Assembly: GCA_947626915.1 (NCBI GenBank)
Contig: CANQUA010000026.1
Span: 1 to 41,162, forward strand
Length of the DNA: 41,162 bases
From: an uncultured Lachnospiraceae bacterium
Lineage (GTDB): Bacteria; Bacillota; Clostridia; Lachnospirales; Lachnospiraceae
Direction of reading: 5' to 3'
Shown: positions 32,497 through 41,067 of the stretch, one piece after another
How positions within the stretch are numbered: the stretch's first letter is position 1
Layout: each line of letters begins with the position of its first letter
Notes under the pieces: model-generated
Databases searched by the model: none
What the model was told of the DNA's origin: nothing
What the model saw: only the letters and a program-made list of their open reading frames with translations
Position numbers and translations under genes: made by a program

Positions 32497-33435
32497 ATGG
32501 GATGGTTTATCGGTTTGATTCTGGTTGCGCTGATCATTTTGGCGATTCTTTCGTCCTGCGTGAAGATCGTGCCCCAGGCCCACGCGATGATCGTGGAGCG
32601 TCTGGGCGCCTACCAGGGCACCTGGTCCGTGGGGCTTCATGTGAAGATGCCGATTATTGACAGGATCGCAAAGCGCGTGATCCTGAAGGAGCAGGTGGTG
32701 GATTTCCCGCCCCAGCCGGTTATCACGAAGGACAATGTCACGATGAAGATCGACACCGTGGTCTTTTTCCAGATCACGGACCCGAAGCTTTATACCTACG
32801 GCGTGGAGAACCCGATCATGGCCATCGAGAACCTGACCGCCACCACGCTGCGCAACATCATCGGCGATCTGGAACTGGACCAGACTTTGACTTCCAGAGA
32901 GACGATCAATACGAAGATGCGGGCGGCTCTGGACGTGGCGACCGATCCCTGGGGCATCAAGGTGAACCGGGTGGAGCTTAAAAATATCATCCCGCCGGCC
33001 GCGATTCAGGACGCCATGGAAAAGCAGATGAAAGCAGAGCGCGAGCGCCGCGAATCGATCCTGCGTGCAGAAGGCGAGAAGCGGTCCACGATCCTGGTGG
33101 CGGAAGGCAAGAAGGAGTCCGCGATCCTGGACGCGGAGGCGGATAAGGAGTCCGCGATCCTGCGTGCGGAAGCAGAGAAGGAGAAACGGATCCGCGAGGC
33201 GGAAGGCCAGGCGGAGGCGATCCTGAAGATTCAGCAGGCGACGGCCGAGGGTATCCGGTTCATCAAGGAGGCCGGGGCCGACGACGCGGTGCTGCAGCTG
33301 AAGAGCCTGGAAGCCTTTGCGAAGGCCGCCGACGGCAAAGCGACGAAGATCATCATCCCGTCGGATATCCAGGGCATTGCCGGCCTGGTAAAATCCGTGG
33401 CGGAAGTCGTAAAGGATCCGCAGAAAGCGGACTGA
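32497..33435 (+). CDS. SPFH/band-7 (stomatin-like) membrane protein
   Basis: This 312-residue protein has an N-terminal membrane helix (about 3-22), the band-7 domain (about 25-190: VPQAHAMIVERLGAYQGTW, VVDFPPQPVITKDNVTM and GIKVNRVELKNIIPP) and then a charged coiled coil of about 60 residues with near-repeats (ESILRAEGEK, ESAILDAEADK, ESAILRAEAEK). Such proteins oligomerise into large membrane assemblies with an NfeD partner. AGGAGG lies ten bases upstream inside the nfeD end. The coiled coil repeats keep an 11- to 12-residue period. A terminator follows. Confidence 0.93.
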   Translation: MGWFIGLILVALIILAILSSCVKIVPQAHAMIVERLGAYQGTWSVGLHVKMPIIDRIAKRVILKEQVVDFPPQPVITKDNVTMKIDTVVFFQITDPKLYTYGVENPIMAIENLTATTLRNIIGDLELDQTLTSRETINTKMRAALDVATDPWGIKVNRVELKNIIPPAAIQDAMEKQMKAERERRESILRAEGEKRSTILVAEGKKESAILDAEADKESAILRAEAEKEKRIREAEGQAEAILKIQQATAEGIRFIKEAGADDAVLQLKSLEAFAKAADGKATKIIIPSDIQGIAGLVKSVAEVVKDPQKAD

Positions 33436-33468
33436 TCCCTATATGGATCCCCAAAGTATGATTTAACC

Positions 33469-33492
33469 GCTCCCCCTTTGCGGGGAGCTTTT
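33469..33492 (+). terminator. Intrinsic terminator after SPFH gene
   Basis: GCTCCCC (33469-33475) pairs with GGGGAGC (33482-33488) with a six-base loop and a TTTT tail. Confidence 0.88.
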
Positions 33493-33540
33493 GGGTTATG
33501 GAGAAAATACAGAAAACAGCGATGCAGGAGGATAAATTGC

Positions 33541-34530
33541 ATGGATTTAAAAGGAAGAAATTTTCTGACGCTGAAAGATTTCAGCCCGGACGAGATCGGA
33601 TATCTTCTGGATCTGGCGGCGGATTTCAAAGAAAAGAAGAAAAAAGGCATTCCCGTGGACATCCACAGGGGCAAGAACGTGGCCCTGATCTTTGAGAAGA
33701 CCAGCACCCGGACTCGCTGTTCCTTCGAGGTGGCCGCCCACGACCTGGGGATGGGAACCACCTATCTGGATCCGGTCAGTTCCCAGATCGGCAAAAAGGA
33801 GAGCATTGCCGATACGGCCAGGGTACTGGGACGGCTCTATGAGGGGATCGAGTACCGCGGCTTCGGGCAGGAGATCGTGGAAGAACTGGCCAGATACGCC
33901 GGCGTGCCGGTATGGAACGGCCTGACCAACGAATATCACCCGACCCAGATGCTGGCGGATCTTCTGACGATCCGGGAACAGTTCGGGAGACTGAAAGGGA
34001 TCCGGCTGGTCTATATGGGAGACGCCCGCTACAATATGGGCAATTCGCTGATGGTCGCCTGTTCCAAAATGGGGCTGGATTTCACGGCCTGCGCGCCGAA
34101 AAAATATTTTCCGGATGAAAAGCTGGTGGAGGAATGCCGCGGCTACGCGAAGCGTTCCGGCTCCGCAATCACGCTGACGGAGGATGTGGCGGAGGGCGTG
34201 AAAGACGCCGATGTGGTTTACACGGACGTGTGGGTATCCATGGGCGAACCGGACGAGGTCTGGGAGGAACGTATCCGGGACCTGACGCCCTACCGTGTCA
34301 CGGAGTCCGTCATGGAGCAGGCAGGCAAAGACGCGATCTTCCTTCACTGCCTGCCGTCGTTCCATGATCTGAAGACAAAGATCGGCAGGGAAATGGGAGA
34401 ACGGTTCGGCATTACGGAGATGGAAGTGACGGACCGGGTCTTTGAGTCGTCCCGCTCCAGGGTCTTTGATGAGGCGGAAAACCGGATGCACACCATCAAG
34501 GCGGTCATGGCCGCTACTTTGGGAGTGTAG
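33541..34530 (+). CDS. argF: Ornithine carbamoyltransferase
   Basis: The start ATG 33541 follows AGGAGG (33525-33530) and gives 329 residues, normal for the family. The carbamoyl-phosphate motif STRTR (55-59), the HPTQ motif (133-136) and the ornithine-side motif HCLPSFHD (269-276, usually HCLPAFHD) are present. The enzyme makes citrulline from ornithine and carbamoyl phosphate in arginine synthesis, or runs in reverse in the arginine deiminase route. No other arginine genes are adjacent. It is preceded by a terminator, so it is likely transcribed from its own promoter, which I could not identify in the 50-base gap. Confidence 0.95.
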   Translation: MDLKGRNFLTLKDFSPDEIGYLLDLAADFKEKKKKGIPVDIHRGKNVALIFEKTSTRTRCSFEVAAHDLGMGTTYLDPVSSQIGKKESIADTARVLGRLYEGIEYRGFGQEIVEELARYAGVPVWNGLTNEYHPTQMLADLLTIREQFGRLKGIRLVYMGDARYNMGNSLMVACSKMGLDFTACAPKKYFPDEKLVEECRGYAKRSGSAITLTEDVAEGVKDADVVYTDVWVSMGEPDEVWEERIRDLTPYRVTESVMEQAGKDAIFLHCLPSFHDLKTKIGREMGERFGITEMEVTDRVFESSRSRVFDEAENRMHTIKAVMAATLGV

Positions 34531-34531
34531 G

Positions 34532-34837
34532 ATGTACGGACAGGAAAAGAAAAAAGGCCGCCGCAGCGCAGCCCTGTTCATGGATTTTGTTCATATTATC
34601 ATAGGGGCGCTGGTCGTCGTACTGGCTGTGCTGACCTTTGTCAATCCGGAACAAAATAAAATGCTGCTGCCGGCGATTTTTGCGCTGGCCGCCGCGCTGA
34701 ATCTGTTTAACGGCGTTCATAAATTCCGCCGGAGCGGCAGGGACGGAAAAGCGAAAGCCGCGGCCGCCGCACAGCTGTTTCTGGCGTTTCTGCTGATCGG
34801 GATTACGATCGTCAGCGCCGTCAGTATTTGGAGGTAG
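34532..34837 (+). CDS. Small three-helix membrane protein, function unknown
   Basis: ATG 34532 begins two bases after the argF stop and gives 101 residues with a basic N-terminus (GQEKKKGRR) and three likely membrane helices (about 15-36, 43-60 and 76-98). The loop between helices 2 and 3 is positive (KFRRSGRDGKAK), so the N-terminus and this loop probably face the cytoplasm. I do not recognise the family. It lies between argF and birA with very short gaps and is probably co-transcribed with both. Confidence 0.7.
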   Translation: MYGQEKKKGRRSAALFMDFVHIIIGALVVVLAVLTFVNPEQNKMLLPAIFALAAALNLFNGVHKFRRSGRDGKAKAAAAAQLFLAFLLIGITIVSAVSIWR

Positions 34838-34840
34838 AAG

Positions 34841-35821
34841 GTGAAAACGGAGATTATCCGGGAACTGAAAAACTGCGATGGATATTTGTCGGGACAGGAG
34901 CTGTGCGAACGGCTGCATGTATCCAGGACCGCCGTATGGAAAGTGATCGGGCAGCTGCGTGAGGAGGGCTACCGGATCGAGGCCGTGCGCCATAAGGGCT
35001 ACCGGCTGCTGGAGGTGGCCGATGTGCTGACGGAGGCGGAGTGTCAGAGCCGCCTGCAGGGCTTTCGGATGGGGACGCCGGTCCATTGTTACGAGGAGAC
35101 GGACTCTACCAATATCCGGGCGAAAGCATTGGCGGAAGCCGGCGCGCCGGAGGGAACGCTGGTGACGGCCGAGAGCCAGACCCGGGGCAAAGGCCGCCGC
35201 GGGCGGGGCTGGGTATCCCCCAAAGGCGAAGGACTCTGGTTCAGTCTCCTTTTGCGGCCTAAGATTCCGCCTTACAAAGCGCCGATGCTTACCCTTGCCG
35301 CGGCGTTGGCGGTGGCCGGCGGCATCGAGGACGTCTGCGGGCTGCCGGTGCAGATCAAATGGCCCAACGATATCGTGCTGTCCGGGAAAAAGCTGGTCGG
35401 GATCCTGACGGAGCTGAGCGCGGAGGCGGATCAGGTGCATTATGCCGTAGTCGGGATCGGGATCAATGTGAACATCTCCGAATTTCCGGAAGAGATCCGG
35501 AACACGGCGACCTCCCTGTACCTGGAGACGGGGAAGCGCTGGATGCGGTGCGATCTGATCGCGGCCATCATGAAGCGTATGGAGCGCTGCTACCAGGCGT
35601 TTGCGGAGGCCGGCGACCTGTCCGCACTGCGGGGGGAATATATGGACAGGCTTGTGAGCGTCGGCAGAGCGGTCCGGATCCTGTCGCCGGAGGAAGAGAC
35701 GGACGGAGTCTGCGAGGGGATCGATGAGGAGGGCCGGCTTTTGGTGAGAAAAGGCGACGGCTCTCTTGAAAAAGTCATATCCGGGGAAGTGTCGGTCAGA
35801 GGGATTTACGGTTACGTCTGA
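34841..35821 (+). CDS. birA: Bifunctional biotin--protein ligase / biotin operon repressor
   Basis: GTG 34841 is the start, with GGAGGT eight bases before it. The 326-residue protein has an N-terminal winged helix-turn-helix (residues 1-60, SGQELCERLHVSRTAVWKVI), so it is the regulatory type of BirA. The ligase domain has the biotin-AMP motif GKGRRGRGWVSPKGEGLW, KWPNDIVLSGKKLVGIL with the catalytic Lys, and VVGIGINVN. A C-terminal SH3-like domain follows (LVSVGRAVRILSPEE). It biotinylates acetyl-CoA carboxylase and similar enzymes and represses biotin synthesis or uptake genes. Its regulated genes are not in this window. Confidence 0.95.
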   Translation: MKTEIIRELKNCDGYLSGQELCERLHVSRTAVWKVIGQLREEGYRIEAVRHKGYRLLEVADVLTEAECQSRLQGFRMGTPVHCYEETDSTNIRAKALAEAGAPEGTLVTAESQTRGKGRRGRGWVSPKGEGLWFSLLLRPKIPPYKAPMLTLAAALAVAGGIEDVCGLPVQIKWPNDIVLSGKKLVGILTELSAEADQVHYAVVGIGINVNISEFPEEIRNTATSLYLETGKRWMRCDLIAAIMKRMERCYQAFAEAGDLSALRGEYMDRLVSVGRAVRILSPEEETDGVCEGIDEEGRLLVRKGDGSLEKVISGEVSVRGIYGYV

Positions 35822-35827
35822 CCGCGG

Positions 35828-35851
35828 GCCGGCGGAGAACCGGCTTTCGTT
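35828..35851 (+). terminator. Weak terminator after birA
   Basis: GCCGG (35828-35832) pairs with CCGGC (35840-35844), followed by TTTCGTTT. The stem is short. The rest of the 131-base gap to mutY shows no gene and no clear promoter. Confidence 0.4.
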
Positions 35852-35952
35852 TAATGGGGTGTCGTAGGGGGCACAAAAGCTTCTTACGGCACTATTTTGT
35901 CGTTTGACAGCAGTTTTACAAAAGAAAGGACCTGTGAGGCGGACGCAGAGGC

Positions 35953-37077
35953 ATGACGGGACAGAACATGAAGGATCTTTATCAGAGCCTCCCTGTGTGG
36001 GAGGACGACAGGCAGCCTCTCAGCGGCAGAAAGCGGCTGGCGGCTATGGAGGGCCCGCTTTTGGGCTGGTATGAGAGACGGGCCCGCATCCTGCCCTGGC
36101 GGGAGGAACCGACGCCCTACCGCGTCTGGGTCTCGGAGATCATGCTCCAGCAGACCCGGGTAGAAGCGGTCAAACCGTATTTCCGGCGGTTTATGGAAGA
36201 ACTGCCGGACATTGAAAGTCTGGCGGCCGCGCCGGAAGAGAGGCTTTTGAAGCTCTGGGAAGGGCTGGGCTATTATAACCGCGTCAGGAACCTGCAGAAA
36301 GCCGCGCGGATTCTGGTGGAAGACTTTGGAGGGAACCTGCCGGAAGAATACGGACAGCTGCTGAAGCTGCCCGGCATCGGGAGTTACACCGCCGGGGCCA
36401 TTGCGTCCATCGCCTATGGGAAACCGTTTCCGGCCGTAGACGGGAATGTGCTGCGGGTGCTTTCCAGGGTCCTGGCCATCGAGGAAGACATCGGCAGCCC
36501 GTCGGTGAAGCGCCGTCTGGAGGCGGAACTGAAAGAAGTGATGCCGCAAACCGGATGCAGCGCCTACAATCAGGCCCTGATCGAGGTGGGCGCGCTGGTC
36601 TGCGTGCCGGGCGGCCAGCCCAAATGCGGCGAATGTCCCCTGGGCTCGGTCTGTCTGGCCGGAAAACAGGGGCTGTGGGACCGGATCCCCTGCAAAGCGC
36701 CGAAAAAGCCCAGGCGCATTAAGCAGCGGACGATCCTGCTGTTCGTCGCGGACGGCCGCGTTGCGATCCGGAAGCGCCCCGACACGGGACTTCTGGCGTC
36801 CATGTATGAATTTCCGGGCCTGGAAGGGAACTTCGGACCGGAGGCGCTTTCCGAGCTGCTTGAGCAGAAATGGCCGGGGCATATTGCGGAGATCCGGCCT
36901 GCCTGCAGCGCGGTGCATATTTTCAGTCACGTAGAATGGCATATGACCGGGTACGTGATCCGGCTGGATACGGTCCCGGACGGCTGGCTTTTCGCAAGCC
37001 CACGCGAACTTTCAGAAAAATATCCGCTTCCGGGCGCATTTAATAAGTATATAAATCTGATAAATGGAGAATTATGA
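35953..37077 (+). CDS. mutY: A/G-specific adenine glycosylase
   Basis: This 374-residue DNA repair enzyme removes adenine mispaired with 8-oxoguanine. It has the HhH-GPD fold with catalytic Glu62 in SEIMLQQTRV and Asp163 in AVDGNVLRVLSR, and the helix-hairpin-helix LPGIGSYTAGAI (139-150). The [4Fe-4S] ligands are Cys217, Cys225, Cys228 and Cys234 (C-x7-C-x2-C-x5-C, one residue more in the first gap than E. coli). The C-terminal Nudix-like domain (about 255-374) reads the 8-oxoguanine. An alternative Met six residues later is possible because the ribosome site is poor. The next open frame overlaps the stop, but its real start is downstream. Confidence 0.94.
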   Translation: MTGQNMKDLYQSLPVWEDDRQPLSGRKRLAAMEGPLLGWYERRARILPWREEPTPYRVWVSEIMLQQTRVEAVKPYFRRFMEELPDIESLAAAPEERLLKLWEGLGYYNRVRNLQKAARILVEDFGGNLPEEYGQLLKLPGIGSYTAGAIASIAYGKPFPAVDGNVLRVLSRVLAIEEDIGSPSVKRRLEAELKEVMPQTGCSAYNQALIEVGALVCVPGGQPKCGECPLGSVCLAGKQGLWDRIPCKAPKKPRRIKQRTILLFVADGRVAIRKRPDTGLLASMYEFPGLEGNFGPEALSELLEQKWPGHIAEIRPACSAVHIFSHVEWHMTGYVIRLDTVPDGWLFASPRELSEKYPLPGAFNKYINLINGEL

Positions 37078-37094
37078 GATTGGAGGGCCAGACT

Positions 37095-37997
37095 ATGGGA
37101 AAACTGCTTTTGATTGCCAACCCTACTTCCGGCAAGACGAGAATCAAGAACTATCTTCTGGATGTGATTGATCTGTTTATAAAAGGAGGCTGGGAAGTAC
37201 AGGTGCATATCACGCAGTCGCGGCTGGACGCCATGAACAGGGCGTCTGCCTGCGGCGGAGACGTGGAACTTTTGGTCTGCTGCGGCGGGGACGGGACCCT
37301 GAGCGAAACGATTTCCGGCATGATGCGCCTGGAGAAGCCGCCGGTCCTGGGATATATCCCCGCCGGCTCCACCAATGATTTCGCGTCCAGCTTAAAGATC
37401 CCGGGGAAAATGACGGACGCCGCCGCCAATGTGATGACCGGGACGCCCTGCCGGATCGACATCGGCCAGTTCTGCGGCGAGCGGAATTTCGTCTATGTGG
37501 CAGGGTTCGGGGCCTTTACGGAGGTATCCTATATGACGCCGCAGGAGAAGAAAAACCTGCTGGGCCATCAGGCTTATATGCTGGAAGGCATGAAGAGTCT
37601 GGCCAACATCAAATCCTACCATATGAGCGTGACGGCGGACGAATTTTCGATGGAGGAAGATTTCCTGTTCGGCATGGTGACCAACACCACCAGCGTCGGC
37701 GGGTTCAAGGGACTGGTGTCTCAGGACGTGGCGCTGGATGACGGACTGTTCGAGGTGCTGCTGATCCGCACCCCGAAAACGGCCGTTGAGCTGACGAATA
37801 TTCTTTCTTCTATGATCACAAAAGAGGAATATAATGAATACGTACACCGCTTCCGGACCTCCCGGCTGACGCTTCATTCCACAGAGCCGGTGGACTGGGT
37901 CCTGGACGGGGAATTCGGCGGTTCAAGGACCGACGTGGTCATTGAGAATTTGACGAAACGAATCGAAATCGTGTCCGGTTTTGTAAAAAAGGGTTGA
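37095..37997 (+). CDS. Diacylglycerol/lipid kinase family protein (DagK catalytic domain)
   Basis: ATG 37095 has GGAGG eight bases before it and gives MGKLLLIANPTSGK, the normal beginning of this family; an earlier in-frame ATG at 37074 overlaps the mutY stop and lacks a ribosome site. The 300-residue protein has the kinase nucleotide motif CGGDGTLSE (GGDGT 64-68), the GYIPAGSTNDFASSL block and the C-terminal beta-sandwich ending in a DGE-type motif (VLDGEFGG). Members phosphorylate diacylglycerol or related lipids at the inner membrane face. The exact lipid is unknown. The rpoD promoter overlaps its stop codon. Confidence 0.9.
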   Translation: MGKLLLIANPTSGKTRIKNYLLDVIDLFIKGGWEVQVHITQSRLDAMNRASACGGDVELLVCCGGDGTLSETISGMMRLEKPPVLGYIPAGSTNDFASSLKIPGKMTDAAANVMTGTPCRIDIGQFCGERNFVYVAGFGAFTEVSYMTPQEKKNLLGHQAYMLEGMKSLANIKSYHMSVTADEFSMEEDFLFGMVTNTTSVGGFKGLVSQDVALDDGLFEVLLIRTPKTAVELTNILSSMITKEEYNEYVHRFRTSRLTLHSTEPVDWVLDGEFGGSRTDVVIENLTKRIEIVSGFVKKG

Positions 37998-38022
37998 ATT
38001 TTGAAATCCGATATTATATAAT
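37994..38022 (+). promoter_or_regulatory. Promoter of rpoD
   Basis: TTGAAT (37994-37999), overlapping the lipid-kinase stop codon, and TATAAT (38017-38022) have a 17-base spacer. Confidence 0.78.
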
Positions 38023-38119
38023 GATAGGCTGAGTATATCTGATGCGCAGGCGGACGTTACCGCATTTACAAAAGGTCAGACAGACGAAACCAATCACACA
38101 TATGAAAGGGCGTCATTGA

Positions 38120-39250
38120 GTGGACAAAAACATTTTTTTGGAGAAACTGAATAAACTGGTGGAGAGCGCCAAAGCCAAGGGCAATTCCGTCGGTATGACG
38201 GAGATCAACAATACCTTCCTTGGCGACGATCTGACCACGGAGCAGATGGAGCATATTTATGCCTATCTGGAAACGCATGAAGTCGACGTCATTCAGGAAG
38301 CGGACGAAAACATGATCGCCGAGGTGGAGATGCTTCTGGCTGCGGACGACGATGACGATCAGTTTTTGAAGGACGGCGACGAGGAAGATATCGATCTGGA
38401 CGCCATTGATCTTCTGGAGGGGATCGGCACCGAGGATCCGGTCCGCATGTACCTCAAAGAGATCGGCACGGTCCCGCTTCTGAACGCGGACGAGGAGATG
38501 GAGCTGGCCAAGCGCAAGGCGGACGGGGACGAGGCGGCCAAGGACCGTCTGATTGAAGCGAATCTGCGCCTGGTGGTCAGCATTGCCAAGCGTTATACGG
38601 GCCGCGGCATGAGTTTCCTGGATCTGGTGCAGGAAGGCAACCTGGGCCTGATCAAGGGCGTGGAGAAGTTTGACTATACGAAAGGATATAAGCTAAGTAC
38701 ATATGCGACGTGGTGGATCCGGCAGTCCGTGACCCGGGCATTGGCAGACCAGGCCAGGACGATCCGCATACCGGTGCATATGGTGGAAACGATCAATAAG
38801 ATGTCGAAGATGCAGCGGAAGCTGACGCTGGAGCTGGGCTACGAGCCGTCCGTGTCGGAGCTTTCGGAAGCGCTGGAGATGTCGGAAGAGAAAGTCATGG
38901 AGATCATGCAGATCGCCCGGGAACCGGCTTCCCTGGAGACACCTATCGGCGAGGAGGACGATTCCAATCTGGGCGATTTCGTGGCGGACAACAATGTGGT
39001 GACCCCGGAGGGGAATGTGGAGTCCGTGATGCTGCGGGAGCACATCGACGCTCTTTTGGGCGATCTGAAAGAACGGGAACGGCAGGTGATCGTGCTGCGC
39101 TTCGGCCTGGAGGACGGTCATCCCAGGACCCTGGAAGAGGTCGGCAAGGAGTTTAACGTGACCAGGGAGCGGATCCGGCAGATCGAAGCCAAGGCATTGC
39201 GGAAGCTGCGCAATCCGGTCCGCAGCAAGCGGATCCGGGACTTTTTATAA
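38120..39250 (+). CDS. rpoD: RNA polymerase primary sigma factor
   Basis: GTG 38120 follows GAAAGGG by nine bases. The 376-residue protein is a complete SigA-type factor: an acidic region 1.1 (about 1-100), region 1.2 ([16 protein letters not shown]), region 2 ([20 protein letters not shown], then [20 protein letters not shown] which reads the -10), region 3 and region 4.2 ([20 protein letters not shown]) which reads the -35. Length fits Gram-positive SigA. The near-consensus promoters seen elsewhere in the window match this factor. queH follows after five bases, so they are probably co-transcribed. Confidence 0.97.
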   Translation: MDKNIFLEKLNKLVESAKAKGNSVGMTEINNTFLGDDLTTEQMEHIYAYLETHEVDVIQEADENMIAEVEMLLAADDDDDQFLKDGDEEDIDLDAIDLLEGIGTEDPVRMYLKEIGTVPLLNADEEMELAKRKADGDEAAKDRLIEANLRLVVSIAKRYTGRGMSFLDLVQEGNLGLIKGVEKFDYTKGYKLSTYATWWIRQSVTRALADQARTIRIPVHMVETINKMSKMQRKLTLELGYEPSVSELSEALEMSEEKVMEIMQIAREPASLETPIGEEDDSNLGDFVADNNVVTPEGNVESVMLREHIDALLGDLKERERQVIVLRFGLEDGHPRTLEEVGKEFNVTRERIRQIEAKALRKLRNPVRSKRIRDFL

Positions 39251-39255
39251 AGACT

Positions 39256-39918
39256 ATGAACAAACGGAATTATCAGAAAGAACTGGACCGCCTGCTGGAC
39301 GGTCTTGGCGCGGGGGAAAAGGCGCCGAAGCTTTTGCTTCATGCCTGCTGCGCGCCGTGCAGCAGCTATGTATTGGAATACTTATCCCGGTATTTCGAGA
39401 TCACGGTTTTCTTTTACAATCCGAATATTTACCCGCCGGAGGAATATGAAAAGCGGGTGGGAGAGGAGGAGCGTCTGATCCGGCAGATGCCCCTTTTCCA
39501 TGAAGTAAAGCTGATCAAGGGGACTTACCTGCCGGAGGACTTTTATCGGGCGATAAAGGGGCTGGAGCAGGAGCCGGAGGGCGGCCGGAGATGCGAGGCC
39601 TGTTTTTACCTGAGGCTGAGAGCTGCGGCGGAGCAGGCGCGGGCCGGCGGCTTTGATTACTTCACCACTTCTCTGACGATCAGCCCGTTGAAATCGGCCC
39701 CTCTTCTGAACGAACTGGGAGAGCGGATCGGATCGGAATACGGGGTGGCCTACCTGACCTCGGATTTTAAAAAGCGGGACGGTTATAAGCGTTCGATCGA
39801 ACTGTCCGCCCGGTACGGGCTGTACCGCCAGGATTACTGCGGCTGCGTGTATTCGCTGCGGGAGCGGGAAAAGCGCGGTCAGGCGCCGCAGACGGCAGAA
39901 GCCGGGACGACGGGATGA
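39256..39918 (+). CDS. queH: Epoxyqueuosine reductase QueH
   Basis: This 220-residue protein has the QueH (former DUF208) cysteine motifs: HACCAPCSS (Cys31, Cys32, Cys35), GGRRCEACF (Cys113, Cys116) and QDYCGC near the C-terminus. QueH is the non-cobalamin enzyme for the last step of queuosine synthesis in tRNA, used where QueG is absent, and binds a [4Fe-4S] cluster and a second metal. The start codon lies five bases after the rpoD stop and has only a weak ribosome site, so translation may be coupled to rpoD. No other queuosine genes are nearby. Confidence 0.92.
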   Translation: MNKRNYQKELDRLLDGLGAGEKAPKLLLHACCAPCSSYVLEYLSRYFEITVFFYNPNIYPPEEYEKRVGEEERLIRQMPLFHEVKLIKGTYLPEDFYRAIKGLEQEPEGGRRCEACFYLRLRAAAEQARAGGFDYFTTSLTISPLKSAPLLNELGERIGSEYGVAYLTSDFKKRDGYKRSIELSARYGLYRQDYCGCVYSLREREKRGQAPQTAEAGTTG

Positions 39919-40065
39919 AAGGAATCGAGAGCTCCTTGTCCGGATTGGAAATCCGCATTTCCACCTCCCGGGCCGGGTCCGGCCGCGGAGCCGCTGCGGG
40001 AATCATCGGGAAATGGCCGGAACATTTTTCAGATCGGAAATCGGCGGATTCTGTCAGATTCGTAC

Positions 40066-40094
40066 TTGACAAGAGGGGGAGCTTGTACTAGAAT
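40066..40094 (+). promoter_or_regulatory. Promoter of HPr gene
   Basis: TTGACA (40066-40071) and TAGAAT (40089-40094) have a 17-base spacer. The 39919-40065 gap contains GC-rich inverted repeats (GGCCGG/CCGGCC, 39971-39984) and no gene. Confidence 0.8.
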
Positions 40095-40173
40095 TTTATT
40101 GTTGCGTTTTTCGTAACGATCACTCTGCACGATAGTATTCTTATATCGTGGACGAAAGTAAGGAGAACGGGCT

Positions 40174-40440
40174 ATGATTAGCAAAACCTTAACCGTGGTG
40201 AATCCTTCCGGGCTCCATCTGAGACCGGCCGGAGTTCTTTCCCAGACCGCCATGCGTTTCAAATCCAGCATTTTTATCGAGCATGGCGAGAAGAGGATCA
40301 TTGCCAAAAGCGTTCTGAATGTAATGGCTGCCGGCATCAAGTGCGGGGCCGAGGTGCGGATCGTCTGTGAGGGAGCAGACGAGGCAGAGGCGCTGGAGGT
40401 CGTTTCAAAAGCAATTGAATCTGGATTAGGGGAACTGTGA
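40174..40440 (+). CDS. ptsH: Phosphocarrier protein HPr
   Basis: This 88-residue protein has both regulatory residues of Gram-positive HPr: His15 in PSGLHLRPAG, phosphorylated by enzyme I for sugar transport, and Ser46 in AKSVLNVMAAG, phosphorylated by HPr kinase for catabolite control. AGGAG precedes the ATG. It stands alone; enzyme I is not next to it. The residues after Ser46 (LNVMAAGIKCG) differ from the usual LGVMSL, so it could be a paralogue rather than the main HPr. Confidence 0.88.
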   Translation: MISKTLTVVNPSGLHLRPAGVLSQTAMRFKSSIFIEHGEKRIIAKSVLNVMAAGIKCGAEVRIVCEGADEAEALEVVSKAIESGLGEL

Positions 40441-40794
40441 CGATATTGCTTCGAATTTTTACATAAGACTGTCTACATTTTCCGAGTGCAAAACTGCGGC
40501 TCTGGCAGGATGTCGGATCGTGGAGATGTTCATTTTCAGAGCGAACTTCGCGATGCGATGCTTATAGAGCACCGTAAATGGTAGTCTGCCGCCGCCGTGT
40601 TGTAATTCTTCTTAAACATTTTAGTTTCGATCAGGTAAAGGGATGGTCCCGCGGGCCGGATGCGGATTGGTTTTTTCTGTTCGTTTTTTTGAAACATCTT
40701 TTAAAATTTATGATTTTAGCGAAAATAAAACTGACTATTTATCGCGATAAATATGCAAAATCTAATTATCTGAAAATTTCCATCAAAAAAAGTC
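40441..40794. promoter_or_regulatory. AT-rich upstream region of gltB with 18-bp palindrome
   Basis: No gene is supported here. The region becomes very AT-rich from about 40660. A perfect palindrome TATTTATCGCGATAAATA lies at 40736-40753, centred about 50 bases before the gltB -35, in a typical activator-site position. No clear terminator for the HPr gene was found. Confidence 0.55.
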
Positions 40795-40823
40795 TTTACA
40801 AACGCATAAAAAAGTAGTATTAT
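40795..40823 (+). promoter_or_regulatory. Promoter upstream of gltB
   Basis: TTTACA (40795-40800) and TATTAT (40818-40823) have a 17-base spacer. Inverted copies of ACGCATA and TATGCGT (40802-40808 and about 40839-40845) flank the -10. Transcription would start near 40830, leaving a leader of nearly 240 bases. Confidence 0.7.
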
Positions 40824-40864
40824 CATCTGCGAATCGAATATGCGTTGCTGAAAGGCCAAAGGCG

Positions 40865-40914
40865 GCTGTCTTCAAGCGGAAATCTCTCCGTTTGCAGGCA
40901 GCATCTTCTTTTTT
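40865..40914 (+). terminator. Leader terminator upstream of gltB (attenuator candidate)
   Basis: A stem of 16 positions (40865-40880 with 40887-40902, including one T-C mismatch and G-T wobbles) has a six-base loop AATCTC and is followed by ATCTTCTTTTTT. It lies about 35 bases after the predicted transcription start and about 150 bases before gltB. It would stop transcription unless prevented, so it is either an attenuator or the end of a small RNA. Confidence 0.7.
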
Positions 40915-41067
40915 GGAAGGAAATGGGGGCCGGTCTGCGGCTGAAAAACAGAACCGCGGAAACAGCGGGCCGGTTTTGCCCGGGAATCAGCCGGACACCG
41001 GATCGGGACCGCTGCCGTGCATGCAGCGGCGTATTGAAAATCAGAACGACAAGCAGGAGGAAAAAGG

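Noticed and set aside
40830-41067. Definite ANTAR target or T-box leader for gltB
   Set aside because: No T-box sequence was seen, and the hairpin loop does not follow the A1/G4 hexaloop rule. It is kept only as an attenuator candidate.
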